This document shows, in pieces, positions 1 through 7,827 of a stretch of DNA of 17,237 nt (the stretch's first letter is position 1; every line of letters starts with the position of its first letter). Source of the DNA: CBDCWA01 sp046048295. GTDB taxonomy: Bacteria > Pseudomonadota > Alphaproteobacteria > Rhizobiales > Hyphomicrobiaceae. A model generated the notes under the pieces. That model was not told where the DNA came from. It made no database searches and was given only the letters and a program-made list of their open reading frames with translations. A program made the position numbers and the translations under genes. The stretch covers positions 1 to 17,237 of the forward strand of contig JBJOGJ010000061.1 in the NCBI GenBank assembly GCA_046048295.1, in the 5' to 3' direction.

Positions 1-794
1 AAATTCCCTATGGCGTTTGCGAGTACGACGTGATCGGCGGCATTCGCGGCGAGGCAGTCGAGATCATTCACACGCCGATTACGAATCTGCCCGTGCCTGC
101 AAACGCAGAGATCGTTATCGAGGGCTACGTTCAACCAGGAAACGTGGCGCCCGAAGGGCCGTTCGGCGAGTGGATGGGCTATTACGGTTCTGATCAGCGT
201 AACGAACCGGTTATGGACATCGCAGCAATTTACTACCGCAACGATCCCATCCTCCTCGGGTGTGCGCCGCAGCGCCCGCCGGACGAGATTGCTCGCTATC
301 GGGCATTGACGCGCTCGGCCATCATCCAGGAGAACATCGTCAAGGCCGGAGTGCCCGACGTGACAGGCGTGTGGGCGCACGAGTGCGGAACATCCCGCCT
401 CCTGCTTGTCGTCGGCATCAAGACGCGTTACGGCGGGCATTCGAAGCAGGCCGGCCATGTCGCCTCGATGTGCCACTCCGGCGCCTATGCCGGCCGCTAT
501 GTGATCGTCGTCGACGACGACATCGACGTTACGAACCTCGAAGAGGTGATGTGGGCGGTGCTGACACGATCGGATCCGGCCACCTCCATCGACATCATTA
601 CGAACGCGTGGTCTACACCACTCGACCCGCGCATCGAGCCTTGGCGAAAAGAGCGTGGCGACTTCACCAACAGCCGCGCCATCATCGACGCCACCCGCCC
701 CTATGCGTGGAAAGATCAGTATCCCGACGTCAACCAGTCCTCGCCTGAAGTGCGCCGCGAGGCCATGGAGAAGTTCGGATATCTGCTGAAGTAG
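1..794 (+). CDS. UbiD-family decarboxylase, C-terminal part (5' end outside window)
   Basis: The reading frame is open from base 3 with no start codon that looks real, so the gene begins upstream of the window. The ATG at 30 is internal. The visible roughly 264 residues match the C-terminal half of UbiD-type decarboxylases, which use prenylated FMN to remove carboxyl groups from aromatic or alpha,beta-unsaturated acids. The key motif is EGPFGE (codons 153-170). It holds the two glutamates, five residues apart, of the family's Arg-Glu-Glu catalytic set. The arginine would lie upstream and cannot be checked. Further family-like stretches follow: a hydrophobic strand with an H-x-K/Q-rich segment (around 436-456), VIVVDDDIDV (around 502-531), and a W-x-T-PLDPR segment near 609-633. 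UbiD proteins are usually about 450-500 residues. The substrate cannot be told. Neighbouring genes suggest catabolic use rather than ubiquinone synthesis. Confidence 0.9.
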   Translation, partial: IPYGVCEYDVIGGIRGEAVEIIHTPITNLPVPANAEIVIEGYVQPGNVAPEGPFGEWMGYYGSDQRNEPVMDIAAIYYRNDPILLGCAPQRPPDEIARYRALTRSAIIQENIVKAGVPDVTGVWAHECGTSRLLLVVGIKTRYGGHSKQAGHVASMCHSGAYAGRYVIVVDDDIDVTNLEEVMWAVLTRSDPATSIDIITNAWSTPLDPRIEPWRKERGDFTNSRAIIDATRPYAWKDQYPDVNQSSPEVRREAMEKFGYLLK

Positions 795-845
795 TCGCTG
801 GTTTCTCCGTCCAGAAGTCCGGCAGCCGGGAATGACAAGGCCTTT

Positions 846-861
846 CTGCCAACTATGGCAG
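846..861. other. Short perfect hairpin after the UbiD gene
   Basis: CTGCCA and TGGCAG form a perfect 6-bp stem with a 4-base loop (ACTA), 51 bases after the decarboxylase stop codon. No T-run follows, so it is a weak terminator candidate. It could also be chance. It is the only structure seen in the 167-base gap before the dioxygenase gene. Confidence 0.25.
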
Positions 862-961
862 CTTGGCAGGGTCTACAACGGTCGCTCGCCGGGGCGGGGA
901 TTCTGCGCTACCGTAATGGCCATGTGCCCGCGACAGGTGGGCGCCACGGAGGAAGCCCAAC

Positions 962-1813
962 ATGCAGAACTCGACCGTTTCCATGCGGCCAATGTCAGCC
1001 ACAACCGGCATGGAAATCCTGGATGTCGATCTCTCCAAGCCGCTCAGCGATGCCGCCTACAGGGAAATCCGTCTGGCGCTGAACGACTGGGGAGTCGTCA
1101 CGTTCCGGGACCAGAAGATTACGCCTGCCGAGCAGGTTGGCTTCGCCCGGCGATTCGGCGAGGTGCCGCCGGCGGAGTTCCTCGAGACCGTGGAGGGTAC
1201 GCCAGAGGTTGGGCTCATCAAGAAGGAACCTGAGGAAACACGCAATGTCGGCGGGCAATGGCATTCCGATCACTCATTCGACCCGATCCCACCGCTCGGT
1301 TCGGTGCTTTATGCGCATGAGCTTCCAGAGCGCGGTGGCGACACGATGTTTGCCAACATGGCAGCGGCTTACGACGCGTTGTCTGACGGGTTAAAGAAGA
1401 CGCTATCCAGTCTCAGCGTGGTACATTCCAAGCGGAACGCCGCCGTTTCCGACAAGCGTGCCGAGCGGCAGGCGGACCCGGAATTGCTGGCGCGGTTCAA
1501 TGCACTTGCCCACCGCGAAACCAAACACCCGATGGTGGCGCGGCATCCAGACACCGGCCGCAAGGTGCTGTTCATCAACGCCAACTACACGGCTCGGATC
1601 GATGGGTGGACAGAGGCGGAAAGCCGGGCACTGCTCGACTACCTGTTCGAGCAGGCTTACCGGCCTGAAAACACCTGCCGGTTCTCTTGGCGGCCAGGAT
1701 CGGTTGCGATGTGGGACAACCGCACTGCCAACCACTATGCCCTCAACGACTATCACGGGGCACGCCGCGTGATGCATCGTGTCGTAGTGGCGGGGAGCCC
1801 CTGGGCGGCGTAG
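962..1813 (+). CDS. TauD/TfdA-family Fe(II)/2-oxoglutarate-dependent dioxygenase
   Basis: A 283-residue protein of the TauD/TfdA family, cytoplasmic enzymes that couple 2-oxoglutarate decarboxylation to hydroxylation of a substrate. All expected residues are present: the iron ligands H101 and D103 in WHSDHSF, the distal ligand H258 in NHYALND, and the arginines R269 (eleven residues after H258, the 2-oxoglutarate carboxylate contact) and R273. Length is typical (about 280). The ATG at 962 has GGAGG ten bases upstream. An ATG at 992 would remove ten residues of no known role. The protein lies on the same strand as the UbiD gene before it (167-base gap) and the acyltransferase after it, but a shared transcript is not certain. 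Known family substrates include taurine, 2,4-D and alkyl sulfates. None can be assigned here. Confidence 0.9.
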   Translation: MQNSTVSMRPMSATTGMEILDVDLSKPLSDAAYREIRLALNDWGVVTFRDQKITPAEQVGFARRFGEVPPAEFLETVEGTPEVGLIKKEPEETRNVGGQWHSDHSFDPIPPLGSVLYAHELPERGGDTMFANMAAAYDALSDGLKKTLSSLSVVHSKRNAAVSDKRAERQADPELLARFNALAHRETKHPMVARHPDTGRKVLFINANYTARIDGWTEAESRALLDYLFEQAYRPENTCRFSWRPGSVAMWDNRTANHYALNDYHGARRVMHRVVVAGSPWAA

Positions 1814-1865
1814 ACATCCCGGATTGGCACCTGATTCACGACTCTTGCAGGACAATGGGGGCGCA

Positions 1866-3788
1866 TTGGCACGTGCAGACGGCTCAGCGGCGGGTTTCCG
1901 AGCCGATATCGAGGGCCTTAGAGGCGTCTCCGTTATCGCCGTCGTGCTCTACCATGCGTTTCCACAATGGCTGACCGGTGGTTTTACCGGTGTCGATGTA
2001 TTCTTCGTCATTTCCGGTTATCTGATCACCCGCCTGCTGATGAACGAGCTCGGCGCTACGGGGCGCATAGACCTGATCGGTTTCTGGCAGAGACGCATCC
2101 GCCGCATATTGCCGGCAGCTACTTTCGTCCTTCTGGCAATAGCGCTTGCAGTGTTGCTCATACCAGCAATGGACGCCAGGGTTCTCGGCCGGCATATAGC
2201 GGCGGCAGCGCTATTCTACCATAACATCCGGCAAGCCTGGTCGGCGACCGACTATCTCGGAGCAGACCACAAGGACAATCCCCTGCTCCATTACTGGTCG
2301 TTGTCGGTCGAGGAGCAGTTCTACCTTGTCTGGCCGCTGGTGCTGGTGGCAGCGGTCTACTTTCTACCGTCGCAGCAAGACAGGCGGTGGAAGTTGCTTG
2401 CGGGCTTGGCTGCCGTGCTGCTTGCCGCGTCGCTCACCTACAGTATCCATCTGACCGCTCGAGACCCTTCATGGGCGTTTTTCGGAACACCGTCGCGCTC
2501 CTGGCAACTTCTTTGCGGCGCGCTGCTCGCCATTGTGGAGCCACATGTGCGCTACCGGCACGGAGGTAGTGCAGATGCAGTCAGCCTCTTGTCGCTTGGT
2601 GTACTCATCGGCTGCTTCGCGCTGATCTCAGATGCCGTTGCTTATCCGGGTCTTGCCGCCTGCGCGCCAACATTCGCAACGGCCGCACTCATCTATTTCA
2701 ATACTTGCCAGAACTCGCATGCGGCGACGCTGCTCGGCAATGCGCCGCTCAGGTTTGTCGGACGGGTCTCGTTCTCGTGGTATCTCTGGCATTGGCCGCT
2801 ACTGGTCTTCGCCCGACTGCTTTATGGCGACACGCTGTTCGTGATCCTGTCGGCGGTTGCAATTTCATTTGTGCTTGCGGTCATCACCTACGCACTCGTT
2901 GAACGGCCCGTCCGTCATGCACCGGTTTTTGCGACCTCGCCGCGGCACGCCTACGGGCTCGGCGCCGTCTTGATCGTCAGCGGACTCGTCGCAGGCATCG
3001 GCATGCGGCACCTGGCGCCGGACGGTATTCACACCGGTGGCGGCGTCTATGTCAGCAGCGACCTGATCAGAAAGGACAGGGCGCGGATCTACTCCGACCG
3101 CTGCCATGTGAACTTTGTCGCCACGCAGTCGCCGCCATGCGCGTACGGGGCAGCCGAAGGACGCGCCACTGTCGTGCTGGTCGGCGATTCCCATGCTGCG
3201 AACTGGTTCGAGCCGCTGGATGCTGCAGCGCGGCAGGAGGGATGGCGCCTGGTCGTGCGGACGAAGTCGTCGTGCCGGCCGATCGATACCGCGCAGATCG
3301 TGACAGAGGGCGGGCGGCCGCGGCCCTATCACGAGTGCTCGGAATGGCTGCAGCGGACGCTCTCTGAAATCAAGGCGATGAGGCCGAAGCTCATCGTGGT
3401 GGCAGGCACGGGACACAATCTGGATCTCGAAGCGGAGACCCGCGTCATCCGGAGCCTGGCGGCCGTTGGCCGCACGGTCGTCATGCGCGACACGCCGTGG
3501 CTTCCGGTCGATCCGCTCAAGTGCCTGCGCATCGCCCGGAGCCCGGATCAATGCCAGTGGCCGCTGGCACAGCTGCTCGCCAGCAATGCCTATCCGCGGA
3601 CGAAAGCCTCAGACCTTCCGGCCAACGCGAGGATCGTTGACCTCAATCGCGACGTATGTCCGGGAGGAACCTGCAACGCGGTTCTGGACGGGCAGGTCGT
3701 AATGTTCGACGAGCACCACCTTACCGCGTCCTTCGGACGCCGCCTCGCCGGGAAGTTCCGCGAACTCCTGGCTGCGGCAGACAACTGA
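1866..3788 (+). CDS. Acyltransferase-3 membrane protein with C-terminal SGNH domain (OafA-like)
   Basis: About 640 residues in two domains. The N-terminal two thirds is an acyltransferase-3 membrane domain: FRADIEGLRG and LYHAF (conserved His) near the start, GVDVFFVISGYLIT, the basic RRIRRILPA, LHYWSLSVEEQFYLVWP, and SWYLWHWPLL, with about ten hydrophobic segments. The C-terminal part is a periplasmic SGNH domain with block I GDSHAANWF (codons from 3183) and the catalytic Asp-x-x-His in DEHH (3708-3719). Proteins of this design move acetyl or other acyl groups across the membrane onto O-antigen or other surface glycans. There is no in-frame ATG near the N-terminus. I chose TTG 1866 because a G-run sits four bases upstream and FRADIEGLRG then falls where family members usually begin. 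TTG 1824 is an alternative with no visible ribosome site. No glycan genes are nearby, so the acceptor is unknown. Confidence 0.9.
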   Translation: MARADGSAAGFRADIEGLRGVSVIAVVLYHAFPQWLTGGFTGVDVFFVISGYLITRLLMNELGATGRIDLIGFWQRRIRRILPAATFVLLAIALAVLLIPAMDARVLGRHIAAAALFYHNIRQAWSATDYLGADHKDNPLLHYWSLSVEEQFYLVWPLVLVAAVYFLPSQQDRRWKLLAGLAAVLLAASLTYSIHLTARDPSWAFFGTPSRSWQLLCGALLAIVEPHVRYRHGGSADAVSLLSLGVLIGCFALISDAVAYPGLAACAPTFATAALIYFNTCQNSHAATLLGNAPLRFVGRVSFSWYLWHWPLLVFARLLYGDTLFVILSAVAISFVLAVITYALVERPVRHAPVFATSPRHAYGLGAVLIVSGLVAGIGMRHLAPDGIHTGGGVYVSSDLIRKDRARIYSDRCHVNFVATQSPPCAYGAAEGRATVVLVGDSHAANWFEPLDAAARQEGWRLVVRTKSSCRPIDTAQIVTEGGRPRPYHECSEWLQRTLSEIKAMRPKLIVVAGTGHNLDLEAETRVIRSLAAVGRTVVMRDTPWLPVDPLKCLRIARSPDQCQWPLAQLLASNAYPRTKASDLPANARIVDLNRDVCPGGTCNAVLDGQVVMFDEHHLTASFGRRLAGKFRELLAAADN

Positions 3789-3817
3789 CGGCGTCCGTTG
3801 GCAGCGCGAAGCCTGTC

Positions 3818-4876
3818 TTATTTCTTCTTCTTCGCCTTGGCGGCCTCGGCGAAAAGGTTGCGCATGTACTCGATCAGGTCCGTGTCGGAAGCGGCGATCT
3901 CCTTGATGACCTCGGTCACCTTTTCTCCATCGAGGGGATCGACGGAGATATTCAGCTTCTTGGCTTCTTCGAGATAGGCCGGGTCGGCGTGGGCTGCCAT
4001 GAATGCAGTGCGAAGCGCCTTCAGACGGTCAGCCGGCATGTCCGGCGGAGCGGCAAACGGACGGCCGAACTGGAACGACGCCTCGTTGAATTTTATGAGC
4101 TGCAACGCCTTTGCATCCTTGGCAAGTTCCCGCGCGGTCGGCACGTTCGGAAATTCCGGGTGGCGGGTGACGCGGGCGAACTGCACGAGCGGGATCATCG
4201 TCTTGCGGTCGAGCCAGGCGGCCTGCGACGACTTCACGGCTGAGAGGCCGACGGTACGGCCCTTGATCTCGCCACGCGCGATGGCGAGGAACAGGTCATC
4301 GCTGCCGCGGTATCCGAGGATCATCTTGTGGCGAAGACCGATGGTGTCCGCGAGTACGCGCGGTACGTCGGTGCCGGTAGAGCCGGGGGCCGTAGAGCCG
4401 AGCACGACCTCCTTACCCTTCGGGCCGATGATGTCCTTGATCGACGTGATGCCCTGGTCGGCGCGGTACCAGAGAATATAGGAGTCCGCCTCGCCGCTGG
4501 TGGACGAGCCGAGCCAGTTCATCTTCAAAGGATCGAACTGCACATTCTTGGCGCCGAGGATACCAAGCAAAGGGATGTTGCGCGACATGGTGGCGATCGC
4601 CGTACCGTCCTTCGGTGCAACGTTATAGAGGTAGTTGGTGGCCTTCAGGCTGCCGGCCCCCGGCATGTTCTGGACCACGATGTTCGGACTGCCGGGAATG
4701 TGGCGCGCGTAGTGGTTGGCGAGTATTCGGGCGTAGACGTCGTAGCCGCCGCCCGGGTTGTAGCCGACCAGAAGCTTGATGGTCTTGCCCTTGAAGAACT
4801 CGGCTGGCGTTTCCGCAATCGCGGGCTGCATCGCGAAAAGGCCGATGGCGGCCGCTGCCAGTGTGCGCTTAAGCAT
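3818..4876 (-). CDS. TctC/Bug-type periplasmic solute-binding protein
   Basis: A 352-residue exported protein. The N-terminus is a clear signal peptide, MLKRTLAAAAIGLFAMQPAIA, with cleavage likely after AIA. The mature part starts with the family pattern FKGKTIKLLVGYNPGGGYD, where the glycine-rich loop contacts the ligand carboxylate. It continues with VVQNMPGAGSL and an APKDGTAIA segment, all typical of Bug/TctC receptors of tripartite tricarboxylate transporters. It is slightly longer than usual (about 320) and ends in a lysine-rich tail. No TctA or TctB membrane genes are in the window, so it is an orphan receptor, as is common for this family in alpha- and betaproteobacteria. It probably binds an organic acid, perhaps an aromatic carboxylate given the decarboxylase genes around it. 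That is inference. A GGAGGGAGAG site precedes the ATG. Confidence 0.9.
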   Translation of the reverse strand: MLKRTLAAAAIGLFAMQPAIAETPAEFFKGKTIKLLVGYNPGGGYDVYARILANHYARHIPGSPNIVVQNMPGAGSLKATNYLYNVAPKDGTAIATMSRNIPLLGILGAKNVQFDPLKMNWLGSSTSGEADSYILWYRADQGITSIKDIIGPKGKEVVLGSTAPGSTGTDVPRVLADTIGLRHKMILGYRGSDDLFLAIARGEIKGRTVGLSAVKSSQAAWLDRKTMIPLVQFARVTRHPEFPNVPTARELAKDAKALQLIKFNEASFQFGRPFAAPPDMPADRLKALRTAFMAAHADPAYLEEAKKLNISVDPLDGEKVTEVIKEIAASDTDLIEYMRNLFAEAAKAKKKK

Positions 4877-4927
4877 GCTCTCTCCCTCCGCCGCGATCTG
4901 GCGGCCGTTGTTTTGGTTGTGGCTGAA

Positions 4928-4955
4928 AGCATAGGGAGGTGACCCGTCGAGTCAA
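4928..4955 (-). promoter_or_regulatory. Sigma70-like promoter of the Bug-type gene
   Basis: Read on the - strand, TTGACT (4950-4955) and TATGCT (4928-4933) are separated by 16 bases. This is close to the -35/-10 consensus. It would start RNA near 4921 and give a leader of about 45 bases before the ATG at 4876. Confidence 0.6.
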
Positions 4956-5051
4956 GTTGAGCGGGCGAAGTCGCAAGAATCCGGGCATGCCTGCCAGCAC
5001 CGCGAGCCGTGCTCCGGAGATTCAGTTTCGTCCATTTCCCCCGTGAGGGGT

Positions 5052-5384
5052 GCGGGGCGGGTAATCTTGTCCGCGTCGCGTATGAGTTTGGTGTGGCGGA
5101 CGAGGCCCGCCCCGCGCAGAGATTTTATCCATTGGCATACCCACGGCGTTCAACGGTCTCCGACTTCGGACTTGCACCGAAGCGGCCGTGGCGAGCCCCG
5201 ACGCGGCCGGTTGTGTCGCCCGTGCGCGCCGCTCTGCCGTCCCGACTCCCACAGTCAGGACACCTCCGGATGCGGCCCTTCGCGAGACGAGATGCGTGGG
5301 ATTATGCGGCAGGCGGATTGTGCGGGGATAACTCTATGAAGTTTGGTTAGTGGAGTGCCGGAATAGCTGACTGGGACACCGGCA
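5052..5384. other. Noncoding region with five hairpins; candidate structured RNA or palindromic intergenic element
   Basis: The 580 bases from 4956 to 5535 hold no convincing gene. Within them are at least five inverted repeats. (a) 5052-5061 with 5106-5115, a perfect 10-bp GC stem, continued inward by 5066-5074 with 5096-5104 (9 bp, one G-U), giving a long hairpin with a 21-base loop. (b) 5164-5169 with 5177-5182. (c) CGGCCG at 5183-5188 and 5204-5209. (d) GTCC-c-GACT 5239-5247 with AGTC-a-GGAC 5253-5261. (e) TGCCGG 5356-5361 with CCGGCA 5379-5384. The density suggests a folded RNA or a mosaic of palindromic repeats of the kind scattered through rhizobial intergenic DNA. The strand is unknown. 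It lies between the divergent Bug-type and caspase genes. Confidence 0.45.
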
Positions 5385-5503
5385 TCCGCCAGGCCGACAT
5401 ATGCTGTCACCAGCGGGCTCGACGCACCCGTCGCTCGGGTCGCATAAACGTGTTGCTTGGTTTCGCAGAGAGGCATACCCTCACTCCGGAATGTATCTTA
5501 AGT

Positions 5504-5523
5504 GAATTTCGGGTGCCCAATTC
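5504..5523. promoter_or_regulatory. Interrupted palindrome just upstream of the caspase-like gene
   Basis: GAATT (5504-5508) and AATTC (5519-5523) flank GGGTGCCC, giving a near-symmetrical site with a two-base asymmetry. It ends 12 bases before the caspase ATG and overlaps the GGGAG ribosome site (5524-5528 lies at its edge). It could be an operator or a leader hairpin. It may also be chance. Confidence 0.25.
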
Positions 5524-5535
5524 CGGGAGACCAAA

Positions 5536-7086
5536 ATGCGGCGTTTAACTGCCGGCATTGCTCTGATGTTTCTTGTTCTTTCATTGAACAGTTCAAGCGC
5601 TGCTTCGAGGGAACCGGAAAAGCGGGTCGCGCTGGTTATCGGCAATTCATCGTATGAATTCACCTCACCCCTGGCCAATCCCAGGAACGATGCCGCGGAC
5701 GTTGGCACCTTGCTGAAGAAGCTTGGTTTCGAGGTGGTCTCCGGGACGGACCTGAACAAAACGGCCATGGAGAAGGTGATTCGGTCGTTCGCAGAGAAAA
5801 TGACCGGAGCAAAACTCGGCGTGTTCTTCTATGCCGGACATGGGCTTCAGGTTGGGGGTAAGAATTATCTCGTCCCCATAGACGCCAAGCTTACGACTGC
5901 AATCGGGCTCGATTTCGAGATGGTCAGCCTCGATCTGGTGCATCGCACCATGGAGCAGCAGTCACCAACCAATGTGCTGTTCCTCGATGCCTGCCGAGAC
6001 AATCCGTTGGCCCGAAATCTCGCACGCGCACTTGGCACGAGGTCTGCGAGCATCGGGCGTGGCCTGGCGGCGGTTGAATCGGGCGAAGGCACCCTCATCA
6101 GTTTCTCAACCCAGCCAGGAAATGTTGCGCTCGACGGCGGCGGCCGCAATTCGCCATTTGCGCGTGCACTCGTCAGGCATCTCGACAAGCCCGGCGAGGA
6201 CCTGTCCTCAATCCTGATCAACGTGCGCAACGATGTCATGTCAGCAACCGGACGGCGTCAGGTTCCCTGGGATCACTCGGCGTTGACGGCTCATGTCTAC
6301 ATGGCTGCGCCGCCAGTCCCGAAGGCACCGGCGATCCCCTACAAGGAGCAGGTCGAGCTCTCGTTGTGGGAGGCCGTGAAGGGGACGGATAGCCAGGAGT
6401 TGCTGCGTTCGTACCTGGATCGATATCCCGATGGGAAATTCGCCACACAGGCGCGTTCGCTGATCGATCAGCTGGAGAAGGAGGCACGCGAGGAGCAGAT
6501 TGCTGCTGAAAAGGAGGCTGAACTCAGGCGGGCCGAGGCCGCCAAAGCTGCCGCACTTCTCGCCAAGGTCGAAAGCGAACGCAAGGCGGCACTTGCAAAG
6601 CAGGCGGATGAATTGAAGAGAGCGCGCGAAGAAGCCCGAAAGGCCCGAGAAGCGCTGGCCAAGGCGGAACAGGAGAGAATTGCCGCGCGCCAGGCTGCCG
6701 AGGCGGCAAAGGATTCCGCCAATGCTGCCGAGAAGGAGGCCGAACTCAGAAAGGCCGAGGCGGCCAAATCGGCTGCGCTTCGCGCCAAGTTCATCAGCGA
6801 GCGCAATGCCGCTTTGGCCAAACAGGCCGACGAATTGAACAAGGCCCGCGAGGAAGCGCGCAAGGCTCGTGAAGCGCTGGCCAAAGCGGAAGCAGAGCGG
6901 CTTGCTGCAAAAGAGGCGGCGGCAAAAGCGCGAGAAAAAGTTGCATCGACGAAGAAGGACCGCGTTGTGGAGTCCAAGAAACCGCGAACCACAACGGCGC
7001 GCAAGGTGCGGCCAGCCCGTCAGTCGAGCGGCGGGCGAGGCGGGGGAAAGTGTTTTACTTTCAGTGGAAAGACGTTCTGCGAATAA
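5536..7086 (+). CDS. Secreted caspase-like (peptidase C14) protein with duplicated coiled coil and cysteine-flanked tail
   Basis: A 516-residue exported protein. Residues 1-23 are a signal peptide (cleavage near SSAA). Residues about 28-255 form a caspase/metacaspase p20-type fold starting RVALVIGNSSY, with the catalytic dyad His102 in FYAGHGL and Cys153 in FLDACRDNP. Residues about 272-312 carry a short helical motif (LWEAVKG...YLDRYPDGKFA) often found after caspase domains in rhizobia. Residues about 315-485 are an Ala/Glu/Lys/Arg coiled coil containing a tandem duplication. A basic linker follows, and the protein ends CFTFSGKTFCE. GGGAG lies upstream of the ATG. Both dyad residues are intact, so it is probably an active cysteine protease, likely cutting after Arg or Lys as prokaryotic metacaspases do (family knowledge). 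The next gene starts 20 bases downstream, and all three downstream products are also exported. Confidence 0.9.
   Translation: MRRLTAGIALMFLVLSLNSSSAASREPEKRVALVIGNSSYEFTSPLANPRNDAADVGTLLKKLGFEVVSGTDLNKTAMEKVIRSFAEKMTGAKLGVFFYAGHGLQVGGKNYLVPIDAKLTTAIGLDFEMVSLDLVHRTMEQQSPTNVLFLDACRDNPLARNLARALGTRSASIGRGLAAVESGEGTLISFSTQPGNVALDGGGRNSPFARALVRHLDKPGEDLSSILINVRNDVMSATGRRQVPWDHSALTAHVYMAAPPVPKAPAIPYKEQVELSLWEAVKGTDSQELLRSYLDRYPDGKFATQARSLIDQLEKEAREEQIAAEKEAELRRAEAAKAAALLAKVESERKAALAKQADELKRAREEARKAREALAKAEQERIAARQAAEAAKDSANAAEKEAELRKAEAAKSAALRAKFISERNAALAKQADELNKAREEARKAREALAKAEAERLAAKEAAAKAREKVASTKKDRVVESKKPRTTTARKVRPARQSSGGRGGGKCFTFSGKTFCE
6505..6906 (+). repeat. Tandem duplication inside the caspase coiled coil (period 222 bp)
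   Basis: The 60 residues from codon 6505 and the 60 residues from codon 6727 align without gaps, with 50 of 60 identical by my count. Both start AEKEAELR and contain EEARKAREALAKAE. The period is 74 residues (222 bp). The DNA copies differ at many third positions, so the duplication is not recent. It lengthens the coiled-coil stalk between the protease domain and the tail. Confidence 0.85.
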
Positions 7087-7106
7087 TCTTTTCGAGAGGC
7101 ATTCAA

Positions 7107-7688
7107 ATGTTACGAAAAGTAAACTTCCACCGCCTGGCAGCGCTGTCCATTGGGCTCACCATAGGCCTGCCAATACAAGCATATGCCGCTTCGGCCCCGG
7201 CCGGGCTCAGAGGCAAGACTGTCACCGTGAGCTGGACGGCCGTCCGCAACATGAAAAGGGGGCCTGGCCGTGATTGGGAAGATGTCAGGCGTTCATTTAC
7301 AAAGCGCTTCTATGTGAGCACCAAGGGACAGCTATTCTTTCGGACGAGTGCTGATAGTAGCGGCGGCAAGAGTGGCTCAATCGAGAGGGTCAGAAAGGGA
7401 CGGGGAAAGGGCGCAATGACCTACGGCGGCGGGCCTGGGCGGATCCAGTGGTCCGGCAATTCAATGACCATTACTGCAGTCAGGAAGTCGGGAGGCGCCG
7501 GCCGGATCTCGATCAGTTTCAATGGGAATTTTTCCGGCTGTAGTGCTCGGGTGATCGTGGCAAAGGAAGTTGGTGCCAAGGTGATCGTTTCCAAGAGCAT
7601 TGCAACCGGAAAGCGGATCGAGATCCGCTCGGCGAGAATATCAGGCGTTTCCTGCAGCGTTCAGGACGGAAATGCGTTTGCGAATTGA
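7107..7688 (+). CDS. Secreted protein of unknown family, first of two tandem paralogues
   Basis: A 193-residue exported protein that I do not recognise as a named family. The ATG at 7107 follows GAGAGG and is 20 bases after the caspase stop. An upstream in-frame start at 7050 inside the caspase gene is rejected because a signal peptide begins at 7107 (hydrophobic core LAALSIGLTIGLPI, cleavage after AYA). The mature part starts ASAPAGLRGKTVTVSW, is rich in Gly, Ser, Arg and Lys with alternating hydrophobic residues, and looks like a small beta-rich domain. Two cysteines in the C-terminal half (GCSARVIVAK and GVSCSV) are shared with the next gene and could form a disulfide. It ends GNAFAN. The position directly after the caspase suggests co-transcription. 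A role as partner, substrate or inhibitor is only a guess. Confidence 0.85.
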   Translation: MLRKVNFHRLAALSIGLTIGLPIQAYAASAPAGLRGKTVTVSWTAVRNMKRGPGRDWEDVRRSFTKRFYVSTKGQLFFRTSADSSGGKSGSIERVRKGRGKGAMTYGGGPGRIQWSGNSMTITAVRKSGGAGRISISFNGNFSGCSARVIVAKEVGAKVIVSKSIATGKRIEIRSARISGVSCSVQDGNAFAN

Positions 7689-7827
7689 TGTCTGTGCGGA
7701 CTGTTATGTTTTCGGCAGCATCTGCGAGGACAACGAAGACTGATCAGCAAATGTGCGGATCGAATTGAATTTCAGGTGCTGGCTCTGACACAAGTCGCAT
7801 TCGCGTCGTCACATCATAGGAGTTGAT

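Noticed and set aside
5164..5182. Possible cobalamin riboswitch or group II intron relic (- strand CGGTGCAAGTCCG box)
   Set aside because: The other conserved boxes of the cobalamin riboswitch (the CCCCGC and GCCACTG parts) are not seen, no B12-related gene follows, and no intron domain V or reverse transcriptase is present. Only the hairpin itself is reported.
5255..5476. 73-codon open frame on the - strand in the noncoding region
   Set aside because: It has a purine-rich stretch before its ATG but no recognised domain, runs through several hairpins, and resembles chance frames made by intergenic repeats.
6468..7004. Ala/Ser-rich open frame opposite the caspase coiled coil
   Set aside because: It is the mirror of Ala/Glu/Lys repeats and does not look like a real protein.
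7050..7106. Earlier start for the first paralogue inside the caspase gene
   Set aside because: It would place 19 residues before a clear signal peptide. ATG 7107 has its own ribosome site.
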